A stretch of 64,000 bases of DNA from Williamsia sterculiae (GCF_900156495.1 NZ_FTNT01000003.1:310001-374000), one strand, 5' to 3'; counted from the first letter of the stretch, positions 1 to 11,189 are shown. The notes: generated by a model from the letters alone, not told the origin. Numbers and translations: made by a program.

Positions 1-271
1 CGACCAGCAGGATCCCGATCTCCTCGGCCGATCGGATCAGCGTCAACAGCGCCTCGCTGCCCGCGTCGTCGGACCCGCCACCGAGCCGTGGTCCGGCACC
101 GGTCACCCGGTGGGTGAGTGGACTCGTGTCGCCGACGGTGGTGGCGATCGCCATCGCGTCCAGCACGTCGTCGGGCGCACAACGATCGGACCGCCACGCG
201 GCAGCCCAGGTGCCCAGTGCGGTGATGGCGCCGCGAGCGTCGGCGCGAGCATCGAAGTCCAATTCGGTCAT
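1..271 (-). CDS. Hypothetical protein, N-terminal part, runs off the window
   Basis: Open frame on the minus strand starting at ATG 271 and still open at base 1, giving about 90 residues beginning MTELDFDARADARGAI. The sequence is Ala-rich and acidic and I do not recognise a family. A TACAGT -10-like hexamer lies at 281-286, nine bases upstream of the ATG, which would place transcription start at or just before the start codon. It is divergent from the DUF3097 gene with about 90 bp between the two starts. Function unknown; the reading frame and start are fairly secure because codon third positions are strongly GC in this frame. Confidence 0.6.
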   Translation of the reverse strand, partial: MTELDFDARADARGAITALGTWAAAWRSDRCAPDDVLDAMAIATTVGDTSPLTHRVTGAGPRLGGGSDDAGSEALLTLIRSAEEIGILLV

Positions 272-348
272 GACCGCCCCACTGTAGCGACGCCCGCACT
301 CGAGCGAGGACCACGGCGTGGCACCGGCGCCGCCGCCCGGCCGGGCCC

Positions 349-354
349 TACCGT
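349..354 (+). promoter_or_regulatory. -10 element for DUF3097 gene (leaderless)
   Basis: TACCGT, eight bases upstream of the GTG at 363. It fits the actinobacterial TAnnnT -10 with transcription starting at or very near the start codon. Confidence 0.45.
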
Positions 355-362
355 TGTCCGCT

Positions 363-1211
363 GTGACAAGAGATGACCGGCACGGTCGGACACGAGATGA
401 CCGCTACGGTCGCGACGTCCTGTCCGCCCCACGGCGACCGCGGCGCGAGGTGCCCACCGTCGACGCCGACCGCGACCTGGTGGTCGAGGACGCGGCCACC
501 GGCTTCTGCGGGGCAGTCGTCGGCTTCGAACGCGGATACGACGGCGACCACGTACGCCTCGAGGACCGCCGCGGTGCCACCCGCATCTTCGCGATGCGCC
601 CGGCGGCGTTCCTCATCGACGGCCAGGCGGTGACCCTGCGCAAACCCGTCGTCACGCCCGCGAAGCGGCCCACTCGCACCGCGTCGGGGTCGGTGGCACC
701 GGAGTCGACCCGCGCCCGCGTCGCTCGGGCCGGCCGCATCTTCGTCGAGGGTGTGCACGATGCCGCACTGGTGGAACGGATCTGGGGTGCCGACCTGCGC
801 GCCGAGGGTGTGGTGGTGGTCCCCATCGACGGACTCGACAACCTCGGTGCCGTCCTCGACGAGTTCCGTCCCGGTCCCGACAGCCGAGCCGGTGTGCTGG
901 CCGACCATCTGGTGGAGGGGTCCAAGGAGTCCCGACTCGCCGCCGGACACGGTCCGGACGTCCTCGTCTGCGGGCATCCGTTCATCGACGTGTGGGAGGC
1001 GGTCAAGCCCGCCGCGGTCGGTATCGAGGCGTGGCCGCGGGTGCCCCGTGGCGAGGACTGGAAGACCGGTGTCTGCACCCGCCTCGGTTGGGGCACCCCG
1101 CAGGACGCCTGGCGGCGGGTCTTCGGCTCGGTCACCGATTACCGCGACGTCGATGTGGCGCTGATCCGCGCGGTCGAGGAGTTGATCGACTTCGTCACCG
1201 TCACCGGCTGA
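363..1211 (+). CDS. DUF3097 family protein
   Basis: 282 residues matching the actinobacterial DUF3097 family, recognisable from DRYGRDVLS near the start, VVEDAATGFCGAVV, the central IFVEGVHDAALVERIWG and the C-terminal VCTRLGWGTPQDAW. The middle part resembles a Toprim-like fold (conserved EG and D positions), but biochemical function is not established. GTG 363 was chosen because family members begin just before DRYGRDVLS and because of the -10 at 349-354; an upstream in-frame ATG at 318 adds residues not seen in the family. The N-terminus carries an imperfect tandem repeat, TRDDRHGR then TRDDRYGR. nfeD follows 50 bp downstream on the same strand. Confidence 0.8.
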   Translation: MTRDDRHGRTRDDRYGRDVLSAPRRPRREVPTVDADRDLVVEDAATGFCGAVVGFERGYDGDHVRLEDRRGATRIFAMRPAAFLIDGQAVTLRKPVVTPAKRPTRTASGSVAPESTRARVARAGRIFVEGVHDAALVERIWGADLRAEGVVVVPIDGLDNLGAVLDEFRPGPDSRAGVLADHLVEGSKESRLAAGHGPDVLVCGHPFIDVWEAVKPAAVGIEAWPRVPRGEDWKTGVCTRLGWGTPQDAWRRVFGSVTDYRDVDVALIRAVEELIDFVTVTG

Positions 1212-1261
1212 CGGGATCTCGCGTTCGGTCACGTCCCGGTGACCTCTGGCACACTGGAAGC

Positions 1262-1690
1262 ATGTCCGCGCTGATCTGGGTGATCGCGGCACTGGTCCTG
1301 GTCGGTGCCGAGGCGCTCAGCGGGGAGCTCGTACTGCTGATGCTGGCCGGCGGTGCGGCCGTCGCCGCAGGTGTCGACTTCGCACTGGACACGCCGATCT
1401 GGGTCGACGGCCTGGTCTTCGCGGGTAGTTCCGTCCTGCTGCTGGCCGCGGTGCGGCCCATCGCTCGTGCGCACATGTTCACCCGGCCACGGACGCTGAT
1501 GAACAGTGAGGCACTACCCGGTCGCGAGGCCGTGGTGTTGGAGACGGTCGACCACAGCGGTGGTCGCGTGAGCATCTCGGGCGACGAGTGGTCGGCGCGG
1601 TCGCTGAACACCACGGACACCTTCGAGGCCGGGCGGCGGGTCACCGTGATGGAGATCGACGGCGCGACAGCGGTGGTGTGGAGCGCGTGA
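1262..1690 (+). CDS. NfeD family membrane protein
   Basis: 142 residues. Two or three hydrophobic segments fill residues 1-70 (ALIWVIAALVLVGAEALSGE; LVLLMLAGGAAVAAGV; LVFAGSSVLLLAAVRPIA), followed by a soluble OB-fold-like C-terminal domain containing LPGREAVVLETVDHSGGRV and VTVMEIDGATAVV. This is the short NfeD form that travels with SPFH/stomatin proteins. The next gene is an SPFH protein, so the pair probably forms a membrane microdomain module. ATG 1262 begins right at the first hydrophobic segment. The preceding GGCACACTGGAAGC gives no convincing Shine-Dalgarno site. Confidence 0.85.
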   Translation: MSALIWVIAALVLVGAEALSGELVLLMLAGGAAVAAGVDFALDTPIWVDGLVFAGSSVLLLAAVRPIARAHMFTRPRTLMNSEALPGREAVVLETVDHSGGRVSISGDEWSARSLNTTDTFEAGRRVTVMEIDGATAVVWSA

Positions 1691-1783
1691 TGACCGCCAC
1701 GACAACTCGGCCCCACCAGGGCGGGTCGGTATGTCGTGGCGATGGGAAGAGATGTACGCCGAACCGATGAACGGTGGGAGACG

Positions 1784-3037
1784 ATGGATGCGTCGATGGT
1801 GACCGGACTGATAGTGCTCGCGGTGGTCGTGGTGTTGGCGGTGATCATCGTCGCCCGGTCGGTGGCACTGATACCGCAGGCCGAGGCCGCGGTGATCGAA
1901 CGGCTTGGTCGGTACACCAAGACGGTGTCCGGGCAGCTCACCCTGCTGATCCCGTTCATCGACCGGATCCGCGCGCGGGTGGATCTGCGCGAGCAGGTCG
2001 TCTCGTTCCCGCCCCAGCCGGTGATCACCCAGGACAACCTGACCGTGTCCATCGACACGGTGATCTACTTCCAGGTCACCGTCCCGCAATCGGCGGTGTA
2101 CGAGATCAACGACTACATCGTCGGTGTGGAGCAGCTGACCATCACCACGCTGCGCAACGTGGTTGGCGGGATGACGTTGGAGGAGACGCTGACGTCCCGG
2201 GACTCGATCAACGGCCAGCTCCGCGGAGTTCTCGACCAGGCCACCGGCCGCTGGGGCCTGCGGGTGGCGCGGGTGGAGCTGAAGAGCATCCTGCCGCCGC
2301 CGTCGATCCAGGAGTCGATGGAGAAGCAGATGAAGGCCGACCGCGAGAAGCGGGCGACCATCCTCACCGCCGAGGGGCAGCGGGAGTCGTCGATCAAGAC
2401 CGCAGAGGGCAACAAGCAGAGTCAGATCCTCGCCGCGGAGGGCGCCAAACAGGCCGCGATCCTGGGCGCCGAGGCGGACCGGCAGTCGCGCATCCTGCAG
2501 GCCCAGGGTGACCGGGCGGCCCAGTATCTGCGGGCGCAGGGTGAGGCCAAGTCGATCGAGAAGACGTTCGCGGCGATCAAGTCGGCCAAACCGACCCCCG
2601 AGCTGTTGGCCTACCAATATCTGCAGCAGTTGCCCGAGATGGCCAAGGGCGAGGGCTCCACGGTCTGGGTGGTGCCCAGCGATTTCGGCTCTGCACTCCA
2701 GGGTTTCGCGAAGTCGTTCGGTGTGCAGGGTGACGACGGGGTGTTCCGGTACGAACCGCCCGCCGACGACACCAGCTCGGCCGACGTCGACGAGTCCGAC
2801 ATCAGCGACTGGTTCGACATGGCCACCGACCCCAAGGTGGCCAAGGCGGTGGCCGAGGCCGAGGCGGTGGCCCGCACCCCGGTCGCGACGCAGGATCAGC
2901 TGAGCCCGAGTCGGGTGAGCAAGCAGGTCGAGGCCGATCAGCTCGTCGCCGCTGCCGAGCCGGCCCCCGCGACCTCGGACGAGCCCGCTGCGGATACCGA
3001 GCTGGGTGACGCCGGGCCGGAGTCCGAGACGCGCTGA
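1784..3037 (+). CDS. SPFH / band 7 domain protein (stomatin/QmcA-like)
   Basis: 417 residues. One N-terminal transmembrane helix (about 5-25) is followed by a band 7/SPFH domain (IPQAEAAVIERLGRYTKTVSGQ, RVDLREQVVSFPPQPVITQDN, DTVIYFQVTVP) and then a long charged, Ala/Glu/Gln-rich helical region (about 190-270: REKRATILTAEGQRESSIKT and repeats of AEG.KQ) expected to drive oligomerisation. The C-terminal 120 residues are acidic and low complexity. ATG 1784 is preceded by GGTGGGAG with short spacing; a second ATG at 1796 is possible, and the in-frame ATG at 1736 is too far upstream of the helix. Partner of the NfeD protein at 1262-1690. Role inferred: scaffold of ordered membrane domains. Confidence 0.88.
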   Translation: MDASMVTGLIVLAVVVVLAVIIVARSVALIPQAEAAVIERLGRYTKTVSGQLTLLIPFIDRIRARVDLREQVVSFPPQPVITQDNLTVSIDTVIYFQVTVPQSAVYEINDYIVGVEQLTITTLRNVVGGMTLEETLTSRDSINGQLRGVLDQATGRWGLRVARVELKSILPPPSIQESMEKQMKADREKRATILTAEGQRESSIKTAEGNKQSQILAAEGAKQAAILGAEADRQSRILQAQGDRAAQYLRAQGEAKSIEKTFAAIKSAKPTPELLAYQYLQQLPEMAKGEGSTVWVVPSDFGSALQGFAKSFGVQGDDGVFRYEPPADDTSSADVDESDISDWFDMATDPKVAKAVAEAEAVARTPVATQDQLSPSRVSKQVEADQLVAAAEPAPATSDEPAADTELGDAGPESETR

Positions 3038-3050
3038 CCGCGACTCCGGG

Positions 3051-3614
3051 TCAGTGCGCGATGAGGTACGCGGCCCCTGCCGTGGCCACCGCGTACAACA
3101 CCGATCCGAACGTCCCGATGATGAACTGTTCACCGGCGTGCGCCTCCCGTAGTTCGGGATAACGGGCCAGGCCCTTCACCGCGAGGATGATGGCCAGACC
3201 CTCCGGCCAGCCGACCACGAGGGTCACGGCCACGCCTGCCCGCTCCAGGAAACCGATGATGCGGCCACCCCGCAGCGGTGTCTCCACGTCGTCGTCACCC
3301 GCTCCGTCGTAGCTGACACCGTCCGGGTTCGCGTCGGATGTCCACGGGTCCACCCCGCCGAGCAGCAGTAGGGATCGCACCACGGTGCCGCCGCCGGTCA
3401 CCGCGGCGACGACCGCCGCGCACTGCGCCACGTGTAGGCCCACACCCGTCGCGGGTCCGGCGGTCGCGCCGAGTACGGCCGCCACACCGAGCATCGCGAG
3501 GGTGGAACCCGCCGCGACCGTCAGCGGGATGACGCGGTGCAACCGGGTCAGCGGGTGCAGCGCCACCGGGAACACCGCCAGTGCCGCCAGCAGCGCGATC
3601 GCGGTTCCGGTCAC
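3051..3614 (-). CDS. Membrane protein partnered with SatD, DUF3307-like C-terminus
   Basis: 187 residues from GTG 3614, preceded by a strong GAGGAGGG ribosome site. There are four or five hydrophobic segments (3-25, 34-52, 58-80, 128-148, 165-185). The C-terminal signature GGRIIGFLERAGVAVTLV, ILAVKGLARYPELREAHAGE and IGTFGSVLYAVATAG is the pattern found in the membrane proteins encoded next to SatD (DUF3307-type: G..IG.LER ... KG.AR ... E..IGT..S). It starts 12 bp after the SatD stop, so the two are cotranscribed. Biochemical function is unknown; it sits in the cytoplasmic membrane. Confidence 0.72.
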   Translation of the reverse strand: MTGTAIALLAALAVFPVALHPLTRLHRVIPLTVAAGSTLAMLGVAAVLGATAGPATGVGLHVAQCAAVVAAVTGGGTVVRSLLLLGGVDPWTSDANPDGVSYDGAGDDDVETPLRGGRIIGFLERAGVAVTLVVGWPEGLAIILAVKGLARYPELREAHAGEQFIIGTFGSVLYAVATAGAAYLIAH

Positions 3615-3626
3615 CGGGCACCCTCC

Positions 3627-4250
3627 TCATCCCTCATGTCGTGGCTGTCTGTGTTGATTTTCTGGGTCGATTGGTTCTGCGGCGGCCAAGAGGTCGGTGA
3701 CCAGCAGGCGGCTGTCCTGGTCGAGATCCCACCGGGCGCTGCGCAATCGTTGCGACATCGCCTGCGGGGTGATGCCGAGTGTGGCAGCAGCATCCGACTG
3801 TTGTCCGGCGGTGGACAGTGCGGCGACGGCTTCCCTCCCGGCCGCGCTCCGCGAGATCAGCAGATCACCGAGCAGTCGTGCCGCGGTCTGCGCTCGGCGA
3901 CAGGCATCGGGATGTTCGCCGTGGACCGACACCGGGACGCGGTGGCGTTTGGCGTCCTCCACCGCGGTGCGTGCGTACTCGAACGCCGGCCCACGGCCGG
4001 CCCGGGTGACCAGGGGTAGCGGCTCATCCACCGGACCCGCCCCGATGCCGACGCTCCAGTGCCCGTCGTCGAACAGGGTGGTCAGGGCCTCGACCACCGC
4101 GACCGGATCGTCGAAAACCGCCTGGATCTCGTCGCCCGCCGTCCGATCGAATGCGCGCACCGTGTCGATCGAGGCCAGCATCTCGCGGGTGGCGTCCACC
4201 CGGTCCACGTCGCGGCGACTGCCGCGTTGATCGGCGGTGATGACGTACAT
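3627..4250 (-). CDS. satD: SatD family protein (putative DNA-binding regulator)
   Basis: 207 residues. The N-terminal MYVITADQRGSRRDVDRV matches the SatD family start, and residues about 150-172 (QSDAAATLGITPQAMSQRLR) form a helix-turn-helix. SatD proteins pair with a membrane protein, as here (3051-3614). ATG 4250 is chosen because GAGGTG lies four bases upstream; an ATG at 4277 and a TTG at 4298 are in frame but lack ribosome sites. Upstream lies a good promoter overlapped by a perfect inverted repeat (4279-4300), suggesting autoregulation. The effector is unknown. Confidence 0.75.
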   Translation of the reverse strand: MYVITADQRGSRRDVDRVDATREMLASIDTVRAFDRTAGDEIQAVFDDPVAVVEALTTLFDDGHWSVGIGAGPVDEPLPLVTRAGRGPAFEYARTAVEDAKRHRVPVSVHGEHPDACRRAQTAARLLGDLLISRSAAGREAVAALSTAGQQSDAAATLGITPQAMSQRLRSARWDLDQDSRLLVTDLLAAAEPIDPENQHRQPRHEG

Positions 4251-4278
4251 CGCGCACCTCGACTCGGCCTGCTTCATG

Positions 4279-4326
4279 ACTTGATTCCGACCAATCAAGT
4301 ATGAGGGCTTTATTCCGCAGAATCAA
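4279..4326 (-). promoter_or_regulatory. satD promoter with overlapping inverted-repeat operator
   Basis: Reading the minus strand, TTGATT (4326-4321) and CATACT (4303-4298) form a -35/-10 pair with exactly 17 bp spacing. ACTTGATT-ggtcgg-AATCAAGT (4300-4279), a perfect 8-bp inverted repeat, overlaps the -10 and the expected start site. A third copy of ACTTGATT (4327-4320) overlaps the -35 and the last codons of the upstream TVP38 gene. The region is AT-rich against a high-GC background. Confidence 0.6.
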
Positions 4327-5047
4327 GTTCTAAGGGTTGATGGGAACCGGTGACTGCGGCCACCCGATTCGGGTCCCCGCTCGCACCCCGGTGACGGTCC
4401 AGGTGCAGGTCGACGGCCAGACCGGTCAGCCCGAGGACGAAGAACACCACGGTGAACACCATCATGATCGGCTCCGGACGGCCGGTGAGAGCGTCACCGA
4501 GGAAGACCACCGACGCGGTGCCCGGCGCCATCCCGACCACGGTTCCCAGCAGGTAGGGCCGCCACCGCACCGCGGAGAGGCCGGCGCAGTAGTTGACCAC
4601 CGAGAAGGGGCACGCCGCGATGAGCCGCAGAGAACCCACGGCCAACCACCCCCGGCGCCGCAGCCGGTCCTCGATGGTCGCGATGATCGGGCGCTGCAGG
4701 AAGCCCTGTACCCGTCGCCGCCCCAGTCGCCGGGAGATCGCGAAGGCCAGCAACGCCGCGACGGTCGACGCGATCATCGCCCCGGTGAACCCCACCATCG
4801 GTCCGAACAACACCCCGGATGACACGGTGAAGGCGGTCCGCGGCACCGGCGCGACGGTCACCAGCGTGTAGGCGACGAAGAACAGGATCACGAAACCCGG
4901 ACCCACCGAATCGGCCCAGGTGCGCAGGGCGCCGACCGACGGGATCGGCAGGAAGTAGGTGGCACCGATGACGACCAGCACCACCAGACCCCCGATCGCG
5001 GCCCTGAGCAGCGTGCGGTCGGGTGGCGTGGTCACATCCTCGAGCAT
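4310..5047 (-). CDS. TVP38/TMEM64 family membrane protein (VTT/DedA-like)
   Basis: 245 residues from ATG 5047. About six hydrophobic segments. The VTT-domain core is visible: VAPVPRTAFTVSSGVLFGPMVGFTGAMIAS, the arginine-rich reentrant stretch ISRRLGRRRVQGFLQR, and LRLIAACPFSVVNYCAGLSAVRWRPYLLGTVVGMAPGT. Members are polytopic inner-membrane proteins proposed to move lipids or affect membrane homeostasis. It reads toward satD on the same strand, but the promoter at 4279-4326 gives satD its own transcript. An upstream in-frame start at 5182 would add a basic segment absent from the family. Confidence 0.85.
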   Translation of the reverse strand: MLEDVTTPPDRTLLRAAIGGLVVLVVIGATYFLPIPSVGALRTWADSVGPGFVILFFVAYTLVTVAPVPRTAFTVSSGVLFGPMVGFTGAMIASTVAALLAFAISRRLGRRRVQGFLQRPIIATIEDRLRRRGWLAVGSLRLIAACPFSVVNYCAGLSAVRWRPYLLGTVVGMAPGTASVVFLGDALTGRPEPIMMVFTVVFFVLGLTGLAVDLHLDRHRGASGDPNRVAAVTGSHQPLELDSAE

Positions 5048-5117
5048 ACGAACCGGCGCCGGCAGAACAGAAACAGTGGCAGAACGGACACACCGGAAGA
5101 GCGGGCACACCGTGCCA

Positions 5118-6791
5118 TCAGGCCGTGACCTCGAAGGCCGCCGCCACCGCGGCATCGAGCTCCGCATCCGGTCCCGGTCCACCGCCGGTCTCGCACCGCA
5201 TCCTGGCCAACCGGATCACCGCACGGGATCGCGGGGTCGTCGGATCGGGCACCGGCAACAGGCGCACGTACTGGGTGATCCACCGCCGACGACCCGAGTA
5301 CAACCGGTTGCCGCAGACCTCGTCGTAGAACCGCAAGCCGACCGACGAGTTCGCGACCGCCAGCATCAGCAGCGCGACGTCGTCGTCGAGGTCCGCGGTC
5401 GAGATCCAATAACAGTCGCCGTTGACCACCGCACCGGACCGGTCCCACGCGAAACGGGGGGTGTCGCTGATGTCGGGAAAGACGATCTTCGGCGCGGCCC
5501 ACAGATGCGGCCGCTGCGGCACCCAGATCTCGAACCACTCACGACCTCCCGCGGTCACGTACGTCCGCGATCGCAATCGCTGCTCGTGCCGCTCCAGATA
5601 CCGACGAGTGGCCGGGTACCGGTCCAGATCGACCACCGTGCGGCGGGTCGCGGTGCGGTCGTACGGATAGAGCACCCGGGTCGCGGGTTCCATCACCGAC
5701 CACGCGGTCAGGTCGCGATGGGTGATCAGCGGTGACAACAACGCCGCGTCGGGACCGTCCGAGGCCCACTCTTCCGCGATGAAGACCCGGTCGGCGGTGG
5801 TCTTGATCCCCACCCGCACCCTGCCCAACTCGCCGAACGTCCGCCACGTCCCGCGGCGCACCGCCGCCAGCCAGACCTCGGTACTCGGGTGATCCAGTCG
5901 CCACGGTGCGTCGTCGGTCACCGGGGCCAGCACGCCGACCCGGATCCGCACCCGTCGACCGTCATCGGCCAGCGCCAGGGTGTCACCGCCGGACAGGGCG
6001 GTGAGCAGGTCGGGTTCGCCTGCCGGGGCCTCGACCCGCGTGTCGTCCACCCGGTAGGCCGACACGAAACGAGCCGGTGTCGCGTCGCCGTCGTGCTCGT
6101 CGGGTGCGCGGGCCACCACCACGGCGGGCAGCACCGCGGCGTCGAACGGTCGGGTGTCGCCCAGATCGATCACCGTGCACACCCGGAGGTCGTCGCGGAG
6201 CACCCGGCGCACGTTGACACCGGCGGTGGTGCTGAGGAACCGGTTGGAGCACAACAGCCCGAGGACACCCCCAGGAGTCAACAACCGCGGCGTCAGGGCC
6301 ACGAACAGATGGGTGAGGTCGACCCGCCCCGACAACCCGAGCTGCCGCATCAACCGCCGACGTGGGGCGGTGTCGAGATGCTGCGTCCGCACATACGGCG
6401 GGTTGGTGATGACGGCGTCGAAACGCGCTTTGTCCGCACCCGTCACCGGATCGGCGGCCAGGAAGTCACCCGCGTGCAGGGTCACCGGATGACCGCAGTC
6501 GGCCAACCGCGCGCTCGCCGCGGCCACCGCTGTGGGGTCCACGTCGTAACCCACGACCTCCATCCGTGGCACCGGTGACCGGACCGACAGCGCGAGGACG
6601 AGCGCCGCCAGCAGCTCACCGTCTCCGCAGGCCGGATCCAGGATCCGGAGCCGGGCGCGATCGGGGAGTTCGTTCACGATCTCGCCGGCCAGGAAATCGG
6701 CCAGCCGACTCGGGGTGTAGTGCCTGCCCAGCCGCTTGCGCGCGGCCGCCGCCGACGTCCACGGGCGGTCCGGCGTGTCCATCCCTGGCAT
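5118..6791 (-). CDS. Orphan N6-adenine DNA methyltransferase (Eco57I/TaqI type)
   Basis: 557 residues. GRHYTPSRLADFLAGEIV is the entry motif of type II gamma-class methylases, LDPACGDGELLAAL binds S-adenosylmethionine, VGYDVDP is the acidic loop and FDAVITNPPYVRT contains the NPPY catalytic motif of N6-adenine methylases. The C-terminal half (about 300-557), with WSVMEPATRVLYPYD and YWISTADLDDDVALLMLAVANSS, resembles the target-recognition domain of TaqI/Eco57I-like enzymes. No endonuclease, helicase or specificity gene lies beside it, so it is an orphan methylase or has lost its partner. Start at ATG 6791; an ATG at 6782 is an alternative. Divergent from mutA. Confidence 0.82.
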   Translation of the reverse strand: MPGMDTPDRPWTSAAAARKRLGRHYTPSRLADFLAGEIVNELPDRARLRILDPACGDGELLAALVLALSVRSPVPRMEVVGYDVDPTAVAAASARLADCGHPVTLHAGDFLAADPVTGADKARFDAVITNPPYVRTQHLDTAPRRRLMRQLGLSGRVDLTHLFVALTPRLLTPGGVLGLLCSNRFLSTTAGVNVRRVLRDDLRVCTVIDLGDTRPFDAAVLPAVVVARAPDEHDGDATPARFVSAYRVDDTRVEAPAGEPDLLTALSGGDTLALADDGRRVRIRVGVLAPVTDDAPWRLDHPSTEVWLAAVRRGTWRTFGELGRVRVGIKTTADRVFIAEEWASDGPDAALLSPLITHRDLTAWSVMEPATRVLYPYDRTATRRTVVDLDRYPATRRYLERHEQRLRSRTYVTAGGREWFEIWVPQRPHLWAAPKIVFPDISDTPRFAWDRSGAVVNGDCYWISTADLDDDVALLMLAVANSSVGLRFYDEVCGNRLYSGRRRWITQYVRLLPVPDPTTPRSRAVIRLARMRCETGGGPGPDAELDAAVAAAFEVTA

Positions 6792-6867
6792 CGAAGCACA
6801 CCGCGTCGTACCTTCGCCGGATGCGCACTGTGGCGCGGGTCGCACCTCGGACGGGGGTGTCGGGGAA

Positions 6868-6881
6868 CGAACGATCGTTCG
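6868..6881. promoter_or_regulatory. Perfect palindrome, TetR-type operator candidate
   Basis: CGAACGATCGTTCG is a 14-bp perfect palindrome in the 178-bp gap between the methylase and mutA. It lies just before a TACTGT hexamer (6884-6889) that is a good -10 for mutA, so a bound protein would cover the -35/-10 interval. The shape is typical of TetR operators; no TetR gene is in the window. Confidence 0.5.
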
Positions 6882-6883
6882 GC

Positions 6884-6889
6884 TACTGT
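6884..6889 (+). promoter_or_regulatory. -10 element for mutA
   Basis: TACTGT, immediately downstream of the palindrome at 6868-6881. Start of transcription would be near 6896, leaving a leader of about 74 nt before the mutA ATG. Confidence 0.4.
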
Positions 6890-6969
6890 CGACACCGGTG
6901 TGACGGCCGTCTCGACAGCCCGCACAGCCACGCGCCGCGGTGTGCAACCGCATGAGGAAGGTGGACCCG

Positions 6970-8909
6970 ATGCCCGACGATCCCACGCCGCAGGATGCGT
7001 ACGAGCGCTGGTCCGAGGCCGCCGCGGCGGTGCTCGCCAAAGGACGCCGGATCGAGGTCGGTGAGCTACCGGACACGGCCGAGGCACTGCTCTCGTACAC
7101 GCAGGCCGGTGGGCTCATCGTCCGGCCGTTGTACACCCGACGCGACGAGCTGCCGGAGCCGCCGGTGCCGGGAGTGTTCCCCTACGTCCGCGGCAGCGAC
7201 GGCGCCCGTGACGTGGTGATGGGCTGGCGGGTCACCGAGCGTTTCGGAGATCCCGACGGCGCGCGTGACGCGGAGTCGGTGAACACCGCACTGCTCGCCG
7301 CACTGGAGAACGGGGCCAGCGGCATCTGGTTGGCGGTCGGGGAGTCCGGCGTCGACGTGGCCGATCTGTCCACCGTGCTGAACGGTGTGTTGTTCGATCT
7401 CGTCCCGCTGACCCTCGACGCGGGGGCGTCCGGCGTCGAGGCCGCGGATGCCCTGCTCGACCTGTTGCCCGCCGACCATCGGCAGACCCCCGCGACCACG
7501 GTGTCACTGGGGTTGGCGCCACTGAGTTCAGCGTTCTCCGGCCGACCGGCCGTCTCCGTCGACGACGCCGTCGCGGTGGCCGGTCGGGCCGGTACCCGGG
7601 CCCGCGCGCTCCGGGTGGATGGCACCGACTTCGTCGCCGGCGGAGCCTCCGACGTCCAGGAGGTGGCGTTCGCCGTGGCCGCGGGCGTCGACCTGCTTCG
7701 AGCCCTCACCGACTCCGGTCTCACCGCCGCCGATGCCTTGGCGCAGATCTCCTTCGGCATCACCACCACGGCCGACCAGTTTCTCGCCATCGCGAAGTTC
7801 CGTGCGCTGCGGCGGATGTGGGCGCGGGTCGCCCAGGTCGCGGGTGCTCCCGAGGCGGGTGCGGCCATCAGCCACGCGGTCACCTCGTTGGGTATGTACA
7901 CCCAGCGCGATCCGTGGGTGAACATGCTGCGCTCCACCATCGCCGCGTTCGGTGCCGGGGTGGGTGGTGCCGATCAGGTGACTGTGCTCGGATTCGATGC
8001 GGCACTTCCCGTGTCCGCCCGGACCACCAGCCCCGGTTTCTCCCGCCGGATGGCCCGCAACACCCAACTGCTGTTGCTGGAGGAGTCCAACCTGGGCAAG
8101 GTCCTCGACCCCGCGGGTGGGTCCTGGTTCGTCGAGGCGCTGACCGACGACTTCGCCACTGCGGCATGGTCGTTGTTCCAGACCGTCGAGGCCGCGGGTG
8201 GTTACCGTGCCGCGCTGGGTAGCGGACTCGTCGCCGAACAGGTCACCGCGTCACTGGCCGAACGCGACGACGCCGTCGCCCATCGCACGGTTCCGATCAC
8301 CGGTGTCAGCGAGTTCCCGAACCTCGACGAGAAGCCGATCACGACGGACAGTTCGGCACCGGGACAGACCGCGCCGGAAGCAACCACGACCGACGGGATA
8401 CCCACCGCCACGCCGAACCTCGTACGGGTGGCCCACGCTTTCGAGACGTTGCGCGACCGATCCGACGCCACTCTCGCCGACACCGGCTCCCGCCCGACGG
8501 TGTTGTTGATCCCGGTCGGGCCGATCGCCGAGCACAACGCGCGAACGACCTTCGTCGCCAACCTCCTCGCCGCGGGTGGCATCGCGGTGAGCAACCCCGG
8601 TCCGCTGGACCCGCCGATGGTCGCGGACGCGGTCCGCGCCGCCGGGTCGCCCCGGGTGGCCGTGATCTGTGCCGCCAACGGTCGGTATCGCTCCGACGGT
8701 TCCGCGGCCATCGCTGCCGCGCGCGACGCGGGTGTCCCCACCGTCCTCATCGCCGGACCGTCCTCGGCCTGGCCCGCGGATGCACCCGCACCCGACGGTT
8801 TCGTCGGTCTGGGCGACGATGCCGTGACGCTGTTGACCGACCTGCACGAGCAGATCGACCCCGAACAGACCGACAGGGACACCACCGCCGCAGCCGGAAG
8901 GGCCTCACG

Positions 8910-8913
<4 letters not shown>
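6970..8913 (+). CDS. mutA: Methylmalonyl-CoA mutase small subunit
   Basis: 647 residues. Non-catalytic subunit of the heterodimeric methylmalonyl-CoA mutase that interconverts (R)-methylmalonyl-CoA and succinyl-CoA in propionate and odd-chain or branched-chain catabolism. Recognisable stretches include [75 protein letters not shown] and [24 protein letters not shown]. The C-terminal domain (about 505-640) is the degenerate cobalamin-binding fold and lacks the DxHxxG motif, as expected for this subunit. ATG 6970 is preceded by AGGAAGGTGG at good spacing; GTG 6940 and ATG 6952 are less likely. Its stop overlaps mutB by ATGA. Confidence 0.93.

Positions 8914-11188
<2,275 letters not shown>

Positions 11189-11189
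<1 letters not shown>

Noticed and set aside
4279-4300. Inverted repeat as a terminator of the TVP38 gene
   Set aside because: The stem is AT-rich, has no T-run, and overlaps a -10 with a -35 at 17 bp, which fits an operator better.
6792-6969. Cobalamin riboswitch upstream of mutA
   Set aside because: The 178-bp gap shows no B12-box-like sequence; it is better explained by the palindrome and -10.
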